Below are positions 8,289 through 16,890 of a stretch of 64,000 nucleotides of DNA, in pieces. The notes beneath the pieces were generated by a model. It did no database searches. It had not been told where the DNA came from and saw only the letters and a list, made by a program, of their open reading frames with translations. Positions within the stretch are counted from its first letter, which is position 1; each line of letters begins with the position of its first letter. The stretch is taken from the NCBI GenBank assembly GCA_025462885.1, contig JAOAPN010000016.1:124001-188000 (forward strand), given 5' to 3'. The DNA is from Acidobacteriaceae bacterium (lineage in GTDB: Bacteria; Acidobacteriota; Terriglobia; Terriglobales; Acidobacteriaceae). Both the position numbers and the translations under genes were made by a program.

Positions 8289-8885
8289 ATGACTGAGCAG
8301 AATCAGGCTGGGATACAGGAAAACTTTTTGATGGTGGCGGATCATCCAGTACTGGATCTCTTGAATACTGTTCCGCAGATTGACGGGGCGCGCGTCGATC
8401 TGCTGCAGAGCGACGGCGACGTTATCCGCTGGATGGCGCTGGCGGGATGGCCGTCGCGCCAGACGAACCGCACCAATCCTGCACCGTCTTTACTGAAGAC
8501 GACGCGGAATTTGCGCGACACGATCCGGGCGCTCGTCGAGAACCTGAAGGCTGGGAAACGGCCTGATGTCAGTTCTCTGAACGGCTTTCTAAAGCTGTCT
8601 CGAAGTCATCTGGTGCTCCAATCCGCAAAGGATGGCAGGTTGGAGGTAGCGCGGGAGTGGCAGCAGCACACTGCTGAAGAGGTGCTCGCACCGGTGGCTG
8701 AGGCTGCGGCCGAATTCCTGGCGACGGCGGACTTTGAACTGGTGCGGCGGTGTGAGGACTCCGACTGCGTGTTGTGGTTCTACGACCGCACCCGTTCGCA
8801 CCATCGGCGCTGGTGCAGCATGGCCACGTGCGGCAACCGCAACAAGGTCGCGGCCTATCGGGAGCGCAAGCAGCGTCAGGGCTAA
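8289..8885 (+). CDS. CGNR zinc-finger regulator (ABATE domain)
   Basis: A 198-residue protein with an N-terminal ABATE domain (residues about 15-150), predicted to sense a stress or ligand, and a C-terminal CGNR zinc finger: C-x4-C, then RWCSMATCGNRNKVAAYRE. CGNR proteins are thought to bind DNA as transcription factors. GAGGT is 7 nt before the ATG. It is divergent from the alpha/beta hydrolase with a 21-bp palindrome in the shared region, so it likely controls the hydrolase and itself. The ligand is unknown. Confidence 0.88.
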   Translation: MTEQNQAGIQENFLMVADHPVLDLLNTVPQIDGARVDLLQSDGDVIRWMALAGWPSRQTNRTNPAPSLLKTTRNLRDTIRALVENLKAGKRPDVSSLNGFLKLSRSHLVLQSAKDGRLEVAREWQQHTAEEVLAPVAEAAAEFLATADFELVRRCEDSDCVLWFYDRTRSHHRRWCSMATCGNRNKVAAYRERKQRQG

Positions 8886-8957
8886 GTTTTTCGAGCACAG
8901 TCGGGGCTTGAATCCTTTTTGAGAAGTCCACATCTGATTTTCAGAGGTAAACGACAG

Positions 8958-9653
8958 ATGTTGGTTATCAGAGAAGCAGCAAAGAGGGGCCATGCGAACC
9001 ACGGATGGCTTGATTCTCACTTCAGCTTCAGTTTCGCGGAGTACTACGATCCCGCCCAGATGAGCTTTCGCTCACTGCGAGTAATCAATGAGGACTTTGT
9101 GGCGCCGGCGATGGGATTCGGCAAACACCCGCACCGCGACATGGAGATTCTGACCTACGTGCTCGAAGGCGCTGTAAAGCACGAGGACACGACGGGCGCG
9201 AGCGAGACGCTGATTCCAGGCGAGTTGCAGCACATGTCCGCAGGTAGTGGAGTGCGCCACTCGGAGATGAATCCGAGCGACACCGAGACGCTGCACCTCC
9301 TACAGATATGGTTGATGCCGAACAAGATGGGCATTCCGCCGAAGTATGAGCAGAAGAAGTTCAGCGTGCAGGAGGAGCCCAACAAGCTGCACCTGCTGGC
9401 AAGCGAGGATGCGCGGGATGGATCGTTCCAGATCTTCTCCGACGCTGAACTGCTGGCGGCGAAGCTCGAGCCGAAGGGCACGGTGAAGCATACGTTCAAG
9501 CACGGCTATGGCTGGTTGCAGGTTGCGCGGGGCGAGGTCACAGTGGCCGGTGGCGTGCTGAAAGCTGGCGACGGACTGGCCATCACGGACGAAGCGACGC
9601 TGGAGATTACGAGTGCGGCTGGCGGTGAGTTTCTGCTGTTCGACCTGGCGTAA
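8958..9653 (+). CDS. Pirin-family cupin protein
   Basis: A 231-residue bicupin of the pirin family; members act as quercetin dioxygenases or redox-sensing cofactors in the cytoplasm. The metal ligands are visible in the N-terminal cupin: two His in FGKHPHRDMEILTYVLEG, and the His and Glu in GSGVRHSEMNPS. The ATG at 8958 (MLVIREAAKRG) has AGAGG about 10 nt upstream; a TTG at 8919 in the same frame adds 13 residues not typical for the family. A strong terminator follows the stop. The function in this organism is unknown. Confidence 0.92.
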   Translation: MLVIREAAKRGHANHGWLDSHFSFSFAEYYDPAQMSFRSLRVINEDFVAPAMGFGKHPHRDMEILTYVLEGAVKHEDTTGASETLIPGELQHMSAGSGVRHSEMNPSDTETLHLLQIWLMPNKMGIPPKYEQKKFSVQEEPNKLHLLASEDARDGSFQIFSDAELLAAKLEPKGTVKHTFKHGYGWLQVARGEVTVAGGVLKAGDGLAITDEATLEITSAAGGEFLLFDLA

Positions 9654-9667
9654 TCAGCGGACGAACT

Positions 9668-9698
9668 ACGGGCCGGGAAGCTTCCCGGCCCGTTTTAT
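9668..9698 (+). terminator. Rho-independent terminator after pirin gene
   Basis: A perfect 26-bp palindrome (9668-9693; arm ACGGGCCGGGAAG) is followed by TTTATTT. It lies 15 bp after the pirin stop and overlaps the 3' end of the convergent MerC-like gene, so it probably ends pirin transcription. Confidence 0.85.
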
Positions 9699-10129
9699 TT
9701 GCAGGCTGTGGGTCCGGCGGACTGGCAGCACTGGTGGCAGTCGCGGCAGAAGGTATGGTTCATCCGATGGGCCGTAATCATCAGGACACTCCCCGTAAGG
9801 GTGACCAGTACCTCCGAAAGATGCGACGGAAGCAGTGCGCTGAAGCAGGCACCGGTCAGGATGCAGGTCAATCCCAAGGTCATCAGTACCAGGATCCGGC
9901 GTCGTCCGTGCTGCCGGAAACCCTGAACCAGGGCGACGGCTCCGAGAAGCGTTACGACGGCAGCCATGACACGATGGGTCCTTTCCTCCCCGGGCAGCAG
10001 ATGGGCCGCGACGGCCGAAAGTGAAATCAGCAAGGGCGTAAAAACGCAATGGACCACGCAGACGGCCGAGGCGACGATGCCAACCTTGTCCGCGGAGAAA
10101 GTTCTAAAGGTGCGGGCACTGCTGTTCAA
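9695..10129 (-). CDS. MerC-domain membrane protein
   Basis: A 144-residue inner-membrane protein with four predicted transmembrane helices and a MerC domain. The CVVHC metal-binding pair in the first helix (residues about 24-28) is intact, and the C-terminal tail is Cys/His-rich (HTFCRDCHQCCQS), suggesting metal handling. MerC proteins import Hg(II) in mer operons, but lone chromosomal copies like this one are often linked with zinc or iron control. No mer genes are nearby. The 5' flank has an AT-rich stretch near 10190-10215 which could hold a Fur/Zur-type site, but I cannot define one. Confidence 0.82.
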   Translation of the reverse strand: MNSSARTFRTFSADKVGIVASAVCVVHCVFTPLLISLSAVAAHLLPGEERTHRVMAAVVTLLGAVALVQGFRQHGRRRILVLMTLGLTCILTGACFSALLPSHLSEVLVTLTGSVLMITAHRMNHTFCRDCHQCCQSAGPTACK

Positions 10130-10252
10130 AACGGACTCCTGATAGCTGGCTGCCGGCTCATGGGGTGATGACTCGGGTTCGCCTCCACTAATGATAATTT
10201 ATTTGCAATAAAGAATTGACCGACGATTGAACATTCCATTAGAGTTCGCGGA

Positions 10253-11158
10253 ATGAAAGCATTCCGAGTTCTTTCGCTGTGTCTCTTCGTAGCCGGTTTG
10301 TGGGCGGAGAAAGGTCTCGCGCAGGGGCGCCCCGCGATTACAGGACTCGCTTTTGTGCGGGTGTACAGCGCGGACGCTGCGGCTTCGCAGAAGTTCTACG
10401 GTGGCGTTCTGGGCTATGATCGCTCCGGCTCCGGCGGGCCGAGTCGCTACGAGGTGAATGAGGCACAGTGGGTTGAAGTGGTGCCACTGCCTTCGGGGAC
10501 TCCCAAGGCTCGTGTCGCCGGGATCGGATTCACCACGCGCGATATCGCGGCCCTGGCGCGATACATGCAGTCCAAGGGTGTGCCGTTGGTGGAACCGCTG
10601 CGGGCGGGGCGCTTCGGGGTGCATGATCCGGAGGGTCGGCTGGTGGAGTTTGTGCAGCAGCGGCCGGCGCGGGCGAAGGGTGCTGCACCGATCTCTCCGC
10701 GAGCGGGGGCGCATCGGATTATCCATACCGGCTTTACCGTCAAAGACCGCGCAGCGGAAGACACGTTCTACAAGGATCTCCTTGGCTTCAAGCCGTACTG
10801 GTACGGCGGACGGAAAGAAGGGGAGCTTGATTATGTGTCGCTGCAGGTGCCGGACGGTACCGACTGGGTCGAGTACATGCTGAACCCTACCCCGGAGATG
10901 GACGCGCACCAGCTCGGCAGCGCGAACCATATGTCCCTTGGAGTCGCCCATATCGATGATGCGATTGCGGCGTTGAAGAAGAACGGCTGTGTAGGGAACG
11001 ACTGTACGAACACGCATATCGGCCGGAACGGGACGATGCAGTTGAACGTCTTCGATCCCGACCTGACCCGCGCGGAGTACATGGAGTTCGATCCGCGACA
11101 GACGCCCTGCTGTTCGCCGTTTACGGGGCCGCATCCGACGGAGCAGGAGAGCCGCTGA
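10253..11158 (+). CDS. Secreted two-domain VOC (glyoxalase-fold) protein, copy 1
   Basis: A 301-residue protein with a signal peptide (about 1-24, ends GLAQ) and two vicinal-oxygen-chelate domains, about 28-138 and 155-282. The second contains RIIHTGFTVKD, the NHMSLGV segment and AEYMEFDP, which supply His and Glu residues placed as in VOC metal sites. The C-terminus holds a CCSP motif (C286-C287) and there is a C-x4-C pair (GCVGNDC). It is about half identical to the next gene by eye, clearly a tandem duplication. The periplasmic location is unusual for glyoxalase-type enzymes. The substrate is unknown. Confidence 0.88.
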   Translation: MKAFRVLSLCLFVAGLWAEKGLAQGRPAITGLAFVRVYSADAAASQKFYGGVLGYDRSGSGGPSRYEVNEAQWVEVVPLPSGTPKARVAGIGFTTRDIAALARYMQSKGVPLVEPLRAGRFGVHDPEGRLVEFVQQRPARAKGAAPISPRAGAHRIIHTGFTVKDRAAEDTFYKDLLGFKPYWYGGRKEGELDYVSLQVPDGTDWVEYMLNPTPEMDAHQLGSANHMSLGVAHIDDAIAALKKNGCVGNDCTNTHIGRNGTMQLNVFDPDLTRAEYMEFDPRQTPCCSPFTGPHPTEQESR

Positions 11159-11216
11159 CAATTTCTGACGGGCAGCTTTTGACGGGTTCTGCGCGAATCC
11201 GCTAGAGTGGGCAGCC

Positions 11217-12125
11217 ATGCGAACGATTCTCGCTTCTCTGGCGTTGTCTCTTCCTTCTCTGGCTCTGTCCATTTTCAGTACCGCTCTCTCCGCGCAGCAA
11301 AGGCCTGCGATCACCGGGATCGCGTTCGTGCGGATGTATGCGGCGGACCGCGATGCTTCCGCCGCCTTCTACGATCACGACCTCGGCTTCGTGCGGGTGA
11401 ACCAGGGCGCGATGGATCGCTATGCGGTGAGCGACTCGCAGTGGTTCGAGGTGGTGCCGCTTCCCTCCCCTGCACCGGCCGCGCGGCTGGCGGCGGTGGC
11501 CTTTACGACCCGGGATGCGGCGGGGTTGATGACGTATTTGAAAGCTCACTCCGTGGCGATCGAGCAACCGCTGAAGGGTGGCGCGTTCGCCGTGAAGGAT
11601 CCAGAGGGGAACCTGGTGTACTTCGTCCAGACGGGCTCGCAGAAGATTCCTGCCAGCGCCCTATCCTCGCGGAAGAGTTCCGGGCGCATCATCCACACAG
11701 GCTTTGCCGTGCAGTCCGAGCAGGCCGAAGACAAATTCTACAAAGACATACTCGGCTTCAAGCCGAACTGGCGCGGGGGCCGGGGCGACAGAATTGACTG
11801 GGTGAGCCTGCAGGTGCCGGAGGGTTCGGACTGGCTGGAGTACATGCTGAACGCCGGACCCAGCCCAAGCGCAAAACAGCTTGGCGTGATGGATCATTTT
11901 TCACTCGGAACAGCGCAGATGAACAGTGTGGTCGATGCGCTGGCACGCAATGGCTGCACCTCGCCCAACTGCAAGAAGAATCAGATGGGGCTGGATGGGA
12001 AGGTGCAGTTGAACGTCTTCGACCCCGACCTGACGCGGGTCGAGTATATGGAGTTCAAGCCGTCCGGAACGATCTGCTGCTCGCCGATCCTGGGCAAGAC
12101 GCCAAGCGAGATCGAAGAGAAATAA
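11217..12125 (+). CDS. Secreted two-domain VOC protein, copy 2
   Basis: A 302-residue paralogue of the preceding gene, 58 bp downstream, with the same architecture: signal peptide, two VOC domains, the second with IIHTGFAVQSE, the DHFSLGTAQ segment and VEYMEFKP, then CCSP (C287-C288). The C-x4-C pair is also kept (GCTSPNC). Conservation of the cysteines in both copies suggests structural disulfides or metal binding. The two are probably co-transcribed and could form a heterodimer. Function unknown. Confidence 0.88.
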   Translation: MRTILASLALSLPSLALSIFSTALSAQQRPAITGIAFVRMYAADRDASAAFYDHDLGFVRVNQGAMDRYAVSDSQWFEVVPLPSPAPAARLAAVAFTTRDAAGLMTYLKAHSVAIEQPLKGGAFAVKDPEGNLVYFVQTGSQKIPASALSSRKSSGRIIHTGFAVQSEQAEDKFYKDILGFKPNWRGGRGDRIDWVSLQVPEGSDWLEYMLNAGPSPSAKQLGVMDHFSLGTAQMNSVVDALARNGCTSPNCKKNQMGLDGKVQLNVFDPDLTRVEYMEFKPSGTICCSPILGKTPSEIEEK

Positions 12126-12141
12126 CCGCGCGTCGCCAGTT

Positions 12142-13638
12142 CTATACCGTGGCGACGGCGGGTAGGATCTCGGAGACGTCAACCCACTGGGTGGGGTAAT
12201 GGCCGGTATAGCAGGCGGTACAAAAAGATGCCGGTGAGAGGCCGTTGGCTGGCTCTCCGGTGGTGCAGGAGTGAGTCAGGCCGGGCAGCGAGAGGTAGGC
12301 CAGGGTATCGGCTTCGATGAACTGGCGGATCTCTTCGACGGACTTGTTAGCAGCGATCAGATCCTTCTTGCTGGGTGTGTCTACTCCGTAGAAACAGGGG
12401 GAAATGGTCGGAGGACAGGTGATGCGGAGGTGGACCTCCGTGGCTCCTGCGGCTCTTACCATCCGTACAATTTTTCTGCTTGTTGTCCCGCGGATGATCG
12501 AGTCATCGATGAGGATGACGCGTTTGCCTTCGAGCAGGCTGCGGACGGGATTGAGCTTCATACGGACGCCGAAGTCGCGGACGCGCTGCTCCGGCTGAAT
12601 GAAGGTGCGGCCCACGTAATGGTTGCGGATGAGCCCGAGGTTGAAGGGGATGCCGGACTCGGTCGCGTAGCCGATCGCGGCGGTAACGCCGGAGTCGGGA
12701 ACGGGGACGACCAGATCTGCTTCCACAGCCGATTCTCTGGCCAATTGCCGCCCCATCTCTTCCCTGCTCTTCTGGACCCAGCGGCCATAGATGCGTGAGT
12801 CGGGACGAGCAAAGTACACGTGCTCAAAGATGCAGGAGGCGTTGGGAACCGTCTGGGCGCTGAAGCGGCGGCTGGTCACGCCATCCTCGGAGACCATGAC
12901 GAGCTCGCCCGGCTCAACGTCACGTTCGTACTTCGCGTGCAGCAGGTCGAAGGCGCAGGTCTCGGAGGCGAAGACGAAGGTGTCCGGTGCGCCATCCGTG
13001 CCGAGGATGCGGCCCATGGAGAGCGGCCGGAAGCCATGCGGATCGCGCGCGGCGAAGATGCGATTGCGCGTCATCATCACGATGGAGAAGGCGCCTTCGA
13101 CCTGGGCGAGGGACTCTGCGATGCAGTCGACCAGCGTCGTCTGCTTCGAGTGCGCGATGAGCTGGATAATGATCTCGGAGTCGCTGGTGGTCTGAAAGAC
13201 TGCGCCGTCGCGTTCGAGGCGCTCTTTCGAAGTCCCAAGATTTACGAGATTGCCATTGTGCGCGATGGCGATGAGGCCCCGGGTGGACTCGACCGAGATG
13301 GGCTGAGCATTGAGCAGAGCGGAGTCGCCGGTGGTCGAGTAACGCGTGTGGCCGATAGCGAGGTGGCCGGGAAGCCGTGCGAGAACGTCGTCGGTAAAGA
13401 TCTCGGAGACGAGGCCCATGCCCTTGATGTCGTTGACGCTGTGGCCGTCGGCCGAGGCGATGCCGCCCGACTCCTGCCCGCGATGCTGCAGCGCATAAAG
13501 ACCCCAGTAGGTCAGGCGAGCCGCATCGGGGTGGTTGTACATGGCCATGACGCCGCACTCTTCGCGAAGCTTGTCGAAGTGATCGTCTGCTTCGTCGATC
13601 GGCGCGTTATCCAGTTCGAGGTCGAGAGGCTGAATCAA
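12142..13638 (-). CDS. purF: Amidophosphoribosyltransferase
   Basis: A 498-residue first enzyme of purine synthesis (PRPP plus glutamine to phosphoribosylamine). A 27-residue propeptide precedes the catalytic C28 (EECGVM), which should be cleaved so that Cys becomes N-terminal. The class-II glutaminase domain is followed by the PRPP-binding loop VILIDDSIIRGTTS. The cysteines in TCPPTISPCF and FCTACYTG match the Fe-S cluster type found in Bacillus PurF. The ATG overlaps the purL stop by 4 nt (ATGA), so the two are translationally coupled. Third gene of the dut-purL-purF operon. Confidence 0.97.
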   Translation of the reverse strand: MIQPLDLELDNAPIDEADDHFDKLREECGVMAMYNHPDAARLTYWGLYALQHRGQESGGIASADGHSVNDIKGMGLVSEIFTDDVLARLPGHLAIGHTRYSTTGDSALLNAQPISVESTRGLIAIAHNGNLVNLGTSKERLERDGAVFQTTSDSEIIIQLIAHSKQTTLVDCIAESLAQVEGAFSIVMMTRNRIFAARDPHGFRPLSMGRILGTDGAPDTFVFASETCAFDLLHAKYERDVEPGELVMVSEDGVTSRRFSAQTVPNASCIFEHVYFARPDSRIYGRWVQKSREEMGRQLARESAVEADLVVPVPDSGVTAAIGYATESGIPFNLGLIRNHYVGRTFIQPEQRVRDFGVRMKLNPVRSLLEGKRVILIDDSIIRGTTSRKIVRMVRAAGATEVHLRITCPPTISPCFYGVDTPSKKDLIAANKSVEEIRQFIEADTLAYLSLPGLTHSCTTGEPANGLSPASFCTACYTGHYPTQWVDVSEILPAVATV

Positions 13639-16079
13639 GCCAGCACCTCCGTCGTGAGTTGGGTTTCGAGGGCGGTGGAGAATGGAGTCTTCAAAGTTTC
13701 GATGGTCTCTTCGATCAGCGGGATTCCCGCGGCGTAGATCTCGATGCGGTCGGCGATGGTCTCGCCGATATCCAGCGGCCAGATCTCTCCGGCCTCATCG
13801 AGCAGCATGCAGATGGTACCGTAGTCTTCCGGAGCGCAGGTAATCAGCACTTCGGTGGCGTTCTCTCCGAAGAGAGCGCCAGGATAATCCGCTCTGGACA
13901 GCGCGCCCAGGGTAGCGCGGACGCCGATGTCGTGAGGGAAGGCGGAGGTTGCGAGAGCCACCGCAAGTCCACCATCGGAGATATCTTTTGCCGAGCGAAT
14001 CAAGCCGCGTGCGGCGAGCTGCGCGAGAGCTTTGTGAAGAGCGGCTTCGGCCCGAATATTCAGCTCCGGGGGAACGCCCCAGACGCCGCCGAGGACCTGC
14101 TTCGCGTACTCCGAGCTGCCGAGTTCGGCGGTTCCATCGCTGTCCAGACCGGCAGTGGATTGAAGCAGCATAACCTTATCGCCGATGCTCTGGAATGCTG
14201 CGGGAACGGCCTTGCTGACGTCATCGAGAATGCCGACGATTCCGAGAACCGGCGTCGGGTAGATGCCTTCGCCGCGGGTCTCATTGTAGAGGGAGACGTT
14301 GCCGCCGGTGACCGGGGTTCCGAGGGCATTGCAGGCTTCCGCGATGCCGTCGATGGCTGCGGACAGCTGCGCCATGATTTCGGGCTTCTCCGGATTGCCG
14401 AAGTTGAGGCAGTTGGTAGCGGAAACCGGGGTTGCTCCCGTACAGGCGACCTTGCGAGCGGCCTCGGCTACTGCGTGCATCGCGCCGAGCTTCGGGTCGA
14501 GATAACACCAGCGGCCATTGCCTGCGAGTGCCATCGAGATACCTCGCTCAGGCACGAATTTCTGCCGTGCTGACTGCATTCCGGCCTCGCCGCGTGGCGT
14601 GGAGTCGGCGATCAGGTCGGTGACCTCGGCGAGAACTCCGCGCTTTGCGCCAGTGCCCTTGATGCGCATGACGCCGGCTTCCCCGCCGGGGCCCTGCACG
14701 GTGTTGGTCTGGACCATGGAGTCGTACTGCTCAAAGACCCAGCGTTTGTCGCAGATGTTGGCAGCGGAAAGGAGCTTTTTCAGGTCGGCCGCGAAATCGC
14801 GCTCCTGCTGGAGCAGCGCGGCCAGATGCGCCGGAGCTTCCTTCGGGATCGGGGAGGTCCAGGTGCCGACGGGGCGGTGATAGACCGGAGCTTCATCGGT
14901 AAGGGCCTTGTTGGGGATCTCGGCGACGAGTTCGCCGTGGTGGCGGACGCGCATCACGTCATCGGCGGTAACGATTCCGACGATCGAGGCATCCAGGCCC
15001 CACTTCTTGAAGACGTCGAGGACTTCCTGTTCGCGACCCTTATCAGCAACCAGCAGCATGCGTTCCTGCGACTCGGACAGCATGATCTCGTAGCTGGACA
15101 TGCCAGTTTCGCGCTGCGGGACCAGGTCGAGCTCGATGCTGACGCCCAACTCACCGCGCGCCCCCATCTCGCAGGTCGAGCAGGTCAAGCCAGCGGCTCC
15201 CATGTCCTGAATACCAAGCACCGCGCCCGTTGCCATGGCTTCGAGGCAGGCTTCCAGCAGAAGCTTTTCGAGGAAGGGATCGCCCATCTGGACATTAGGA
15301 CGTTTCTGTTCGGAGCCTTCGGTGAACTCCTCGGACGCCATCGTGGCTCCATGAATTCCGTCGCGGCCGGTCTTGGCTCCGACGTAGATCACCGGATTCC
15401 CGACGCCGGTGGCCTTGGCGTAGAAGATCTCATCGATCTTTACCAGACCCAGAGCGAAGGCATTCAGTAGCGGATTGCCGGAGTAGCAGGTCTCGAAGCG
15501 GGTCTCGCCGCCAAGATTCGGCACGCCAAAACAGTTGCCGTAACCAGCGACCCCATGGACGACGCCGCGCGTGATCTGATGATTCTTGGCCCGGAGTGTC
15601 GCATCCGGCTCCGCCTCGTCCAGTGGTCCGAAGCGTAGCGAATCCATGACCGCGAAGGGGCGGGCGTTCATGGTGAAGATATCGCGCAGAATGCCGCCGA
15701 CGCCAGTCGCCGCGCCTTGATACGGCTCGATGTAGCTGGGGTGGTTGTGCGACTCGATCTTGAAGGCGCAGGCCCAGCCCTCGCCGACGTCGATGATGCC
15801 GGCGTTCTCTCCTGGACCCTGCACGACCGAACCAGGACCTGAGGTCCGCTTGCCCTTGGTGGGGAGCCGCTTTAGGTGGACGCGAGAGCTCTTATAGCTG
15901 CAATGCTCCGACCACATGACCGAAAAGATGCCGAGTTCCGTGAGGGACGGGGTGCGTCCGAGCGTGGACTCGATAGCCTTATACTCGTCTGCCGTGATGC
16001 TGTGGGTCTTCAACAGCGCCGGCGTGATGGTGGTGGGCGTGGGGAGGTTTTCTGTGTGCTGAACTTGCGTTTTGGGCAT
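13635..16079 (-). CDS. purL: Phosphoribosylformylglycinamidine synthase subunit PurL
   Basis: An 814-residue synthetase subunit for step four of purine synthesis. It is the small, PurQ/PurS-dependent type (no glutaminase domain), somewhat longer than the ~740 residues of Bacillus, mainly by an N-terminal extension of about 25 residues and inserts in the second half. Visible signatures include MWSEHCSYKSS, ESHNHPSYIEPYQGAATGVGG and DMGAAGLTCST. purQ and purS must be elsewhere. Start ATG lies 39 bp after dut; the stop overlaps purF. Confidence 0.97.
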   Translation of the reverse strand: MPKTQVQHTENLPTPTTITPALLKTHSITADEYKAIESTLGRTPSLTELGIFSVMWSEHCSYKSSRVHLKRLPTKGKRTSGPGSVVQGPGENAGIIDVGEGWACAFKIESHNHPSYIEPYQGAATGVGGILRDIFTMNARPFAVMDSLRFGPLDEAEPDATLRAKNHQITRGVVHGVAGYGNCFGVPNLGGETRFETCYSGNPLLNAFALGLVKIDEIFYAKATGVGNPVIYVGAKTGRDGIHGATMASEEFTEGSEQKRPNVQMGDPFLEKLLLEACLEAMATGAVLGIQDMGAAGLTCSTCEMGARGELGVSIELDLVPQRETGMSSYEIMLSESQERMLLVADKGREQEVLDVFKKWGLDASIVGIVTADDVMRVRHHGELVAEIPNKALTDEAPVYHRPVGTWTSPIPKEAPAHLAALLQQERDFAADLKKLLSAANICDKRWVFEQYDSMVQTNTVQGPGGEAGVMRIKGTGAKRGVLAEVTDLIADSTPRGEAGMQSARQKFVPERGISMALAGNGRWCYLDPKLGAMHAVAEAARKVACTGATPVSATNCLNFGNPEKPEIMAQLSAAIDGIAEACNALGTPVTGGNVSLYNETRGEGIYPTPVLGIVGILDDVSKAVPAAFQSIGDKVMLLQSTAGLDSDGTAELGSSEYAKQVLGGVWGVPPELNIRAEAALHKALAQLAARGLIRSAKDISDGGLAVALATSAFPHDIGVRATLGALSRADYPGALFGENATEVLITCAPEDYGTICMLLDEAGEIWPLDIGETIADRIEIYAAGIPLIEETIETLKTPFSTALETQLTTEVLA

Positions 16080-16118
16080 GGCTCGCTACCTTGATTGTCG
16101 CATGGATGGCTGTTAGGG

Positions 16119-16577
16119 CTAGAGACCGGTGCTGCCGAATCCAGCGGCACCGCGAGGCGCTTCCACCAGCTCCGTGACCTCTTCAAAGATGGCCTCGATG
16201 CGCTGGACGATGCGAAGCTGGGCAATGCGGTCCCCGGCGGCAATCTCAAAAGGAACCGGCGTCAGGTTGGTGACGACCACCTTGATCTCGCCGCGGTAGC
16301 CGGGATCGATGACTCCGGCGAGGGTAGTGAGGCCCTTCATAGCGAGGCCGGAGCGGTCTTCTACCAGCGCTCCGTGGGTTGCGGGGAGCTCCAGCGCAAT
16401 GCCGGTGGAGATCGCCTGGGTGCAGCCGGGAGTTCCTGAGGGGGCGAGCGTCGCGGCGGCGACGGCGGCGAGATCAGCCGCGAGGTCGCCCCACGGGCCG
16501 GCGTGCGAGTAGCGCGGAAGTTTCGCGGCGGCGTGGAGCTTCTTAACCTTGATGGTGGGGACGAGCGTAGAAGGCAT
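16119..16577 (-). CDS. dut: dUTP diphosphatase
   Basis: A 152-residue trimeric dUTPase that converts dUTP to dUMP and keeps uracil out of DNA. The five motifs are recognisable: GIALELP, EDRSGLAMKGL, GVIDPGYRGEI (Asp for water activation), GDRIAQLRI, and the C-terminal P-loop-like GAAGFGSTG. It is the first gene of the dut-purL-purF operon. Normal family length. Confidence 0.95.
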   Translation of the reverse strand: MPSTLVPTIKVKKLHAAAKLPRYSHAGPWGDLAADLAAVAAATLAPSGTPGCTQAISTGIALELPATHGALVEDRSGLAMKGLTTLAGVIDPGYRGEIKVVVTNLTPVPFEIAAGDRIAQLRIVQRIEAIFEEVTELVEAPRGAAGFGSTGL

Positions 16578-16890
16578 ACGAGAAGTTTACTGTGCCGCCG
16601 CTGTGTTATTTTGCCCGGCGACTTCCAGTGCGGGCCGGTCGTATCGACATATGTAAACGGTAAGTTGTCAGAAACTTGATCAAATTCTGAGGTTTTCGGA
16701 AGGGCATACCTTCAGGTATGCCGAAAGAAGCATTCCCATTTCTCTCTATTTCCTTTGCCGGTTCGTCATAGGCGAACCGGCAAAGGAATGAGATCAAAGG
16801 GCGGGCGTTTGGCACATCTGAAGGTATGCCCTTCCAAACGCTATAGCGTCGATACTGCGTAGCGACAGAGCGCCGCAGTAGGATGTGGGG
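16578..16890. other. Intergenic region filled by inverted repeats
   Basis: No gene is seen. The central 140 bp is a nested inverted repeat (see the separate entry). The 5' end should carry the promoter of the minus-strand dut operon and the 3' end that of the glycosyltransferase, but I cannot place either with confidence. Confidence 0.6.
16642..16835. repeat. Nested inverted-repeat element with GGCATACCT hairpin
   Basis: Outer arms at 16698-16722 and 16811-16835 match at 23 of 25 bases when inverted; the left arm itself is a 9-bp hairpin GGCATACCT-TC-AGGTATGCC. Inside, 16750-16765 and 16773-16788 are a perfect 16-bp inverted pair with a 7-base loop (TTCCTTTGCCGGTTCG arm). TATCGACATAT at 16642 precedes it, as also at 57234. 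Non-coding; likely a mobile or REP-like palindromic element. Confidence 0.75.
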
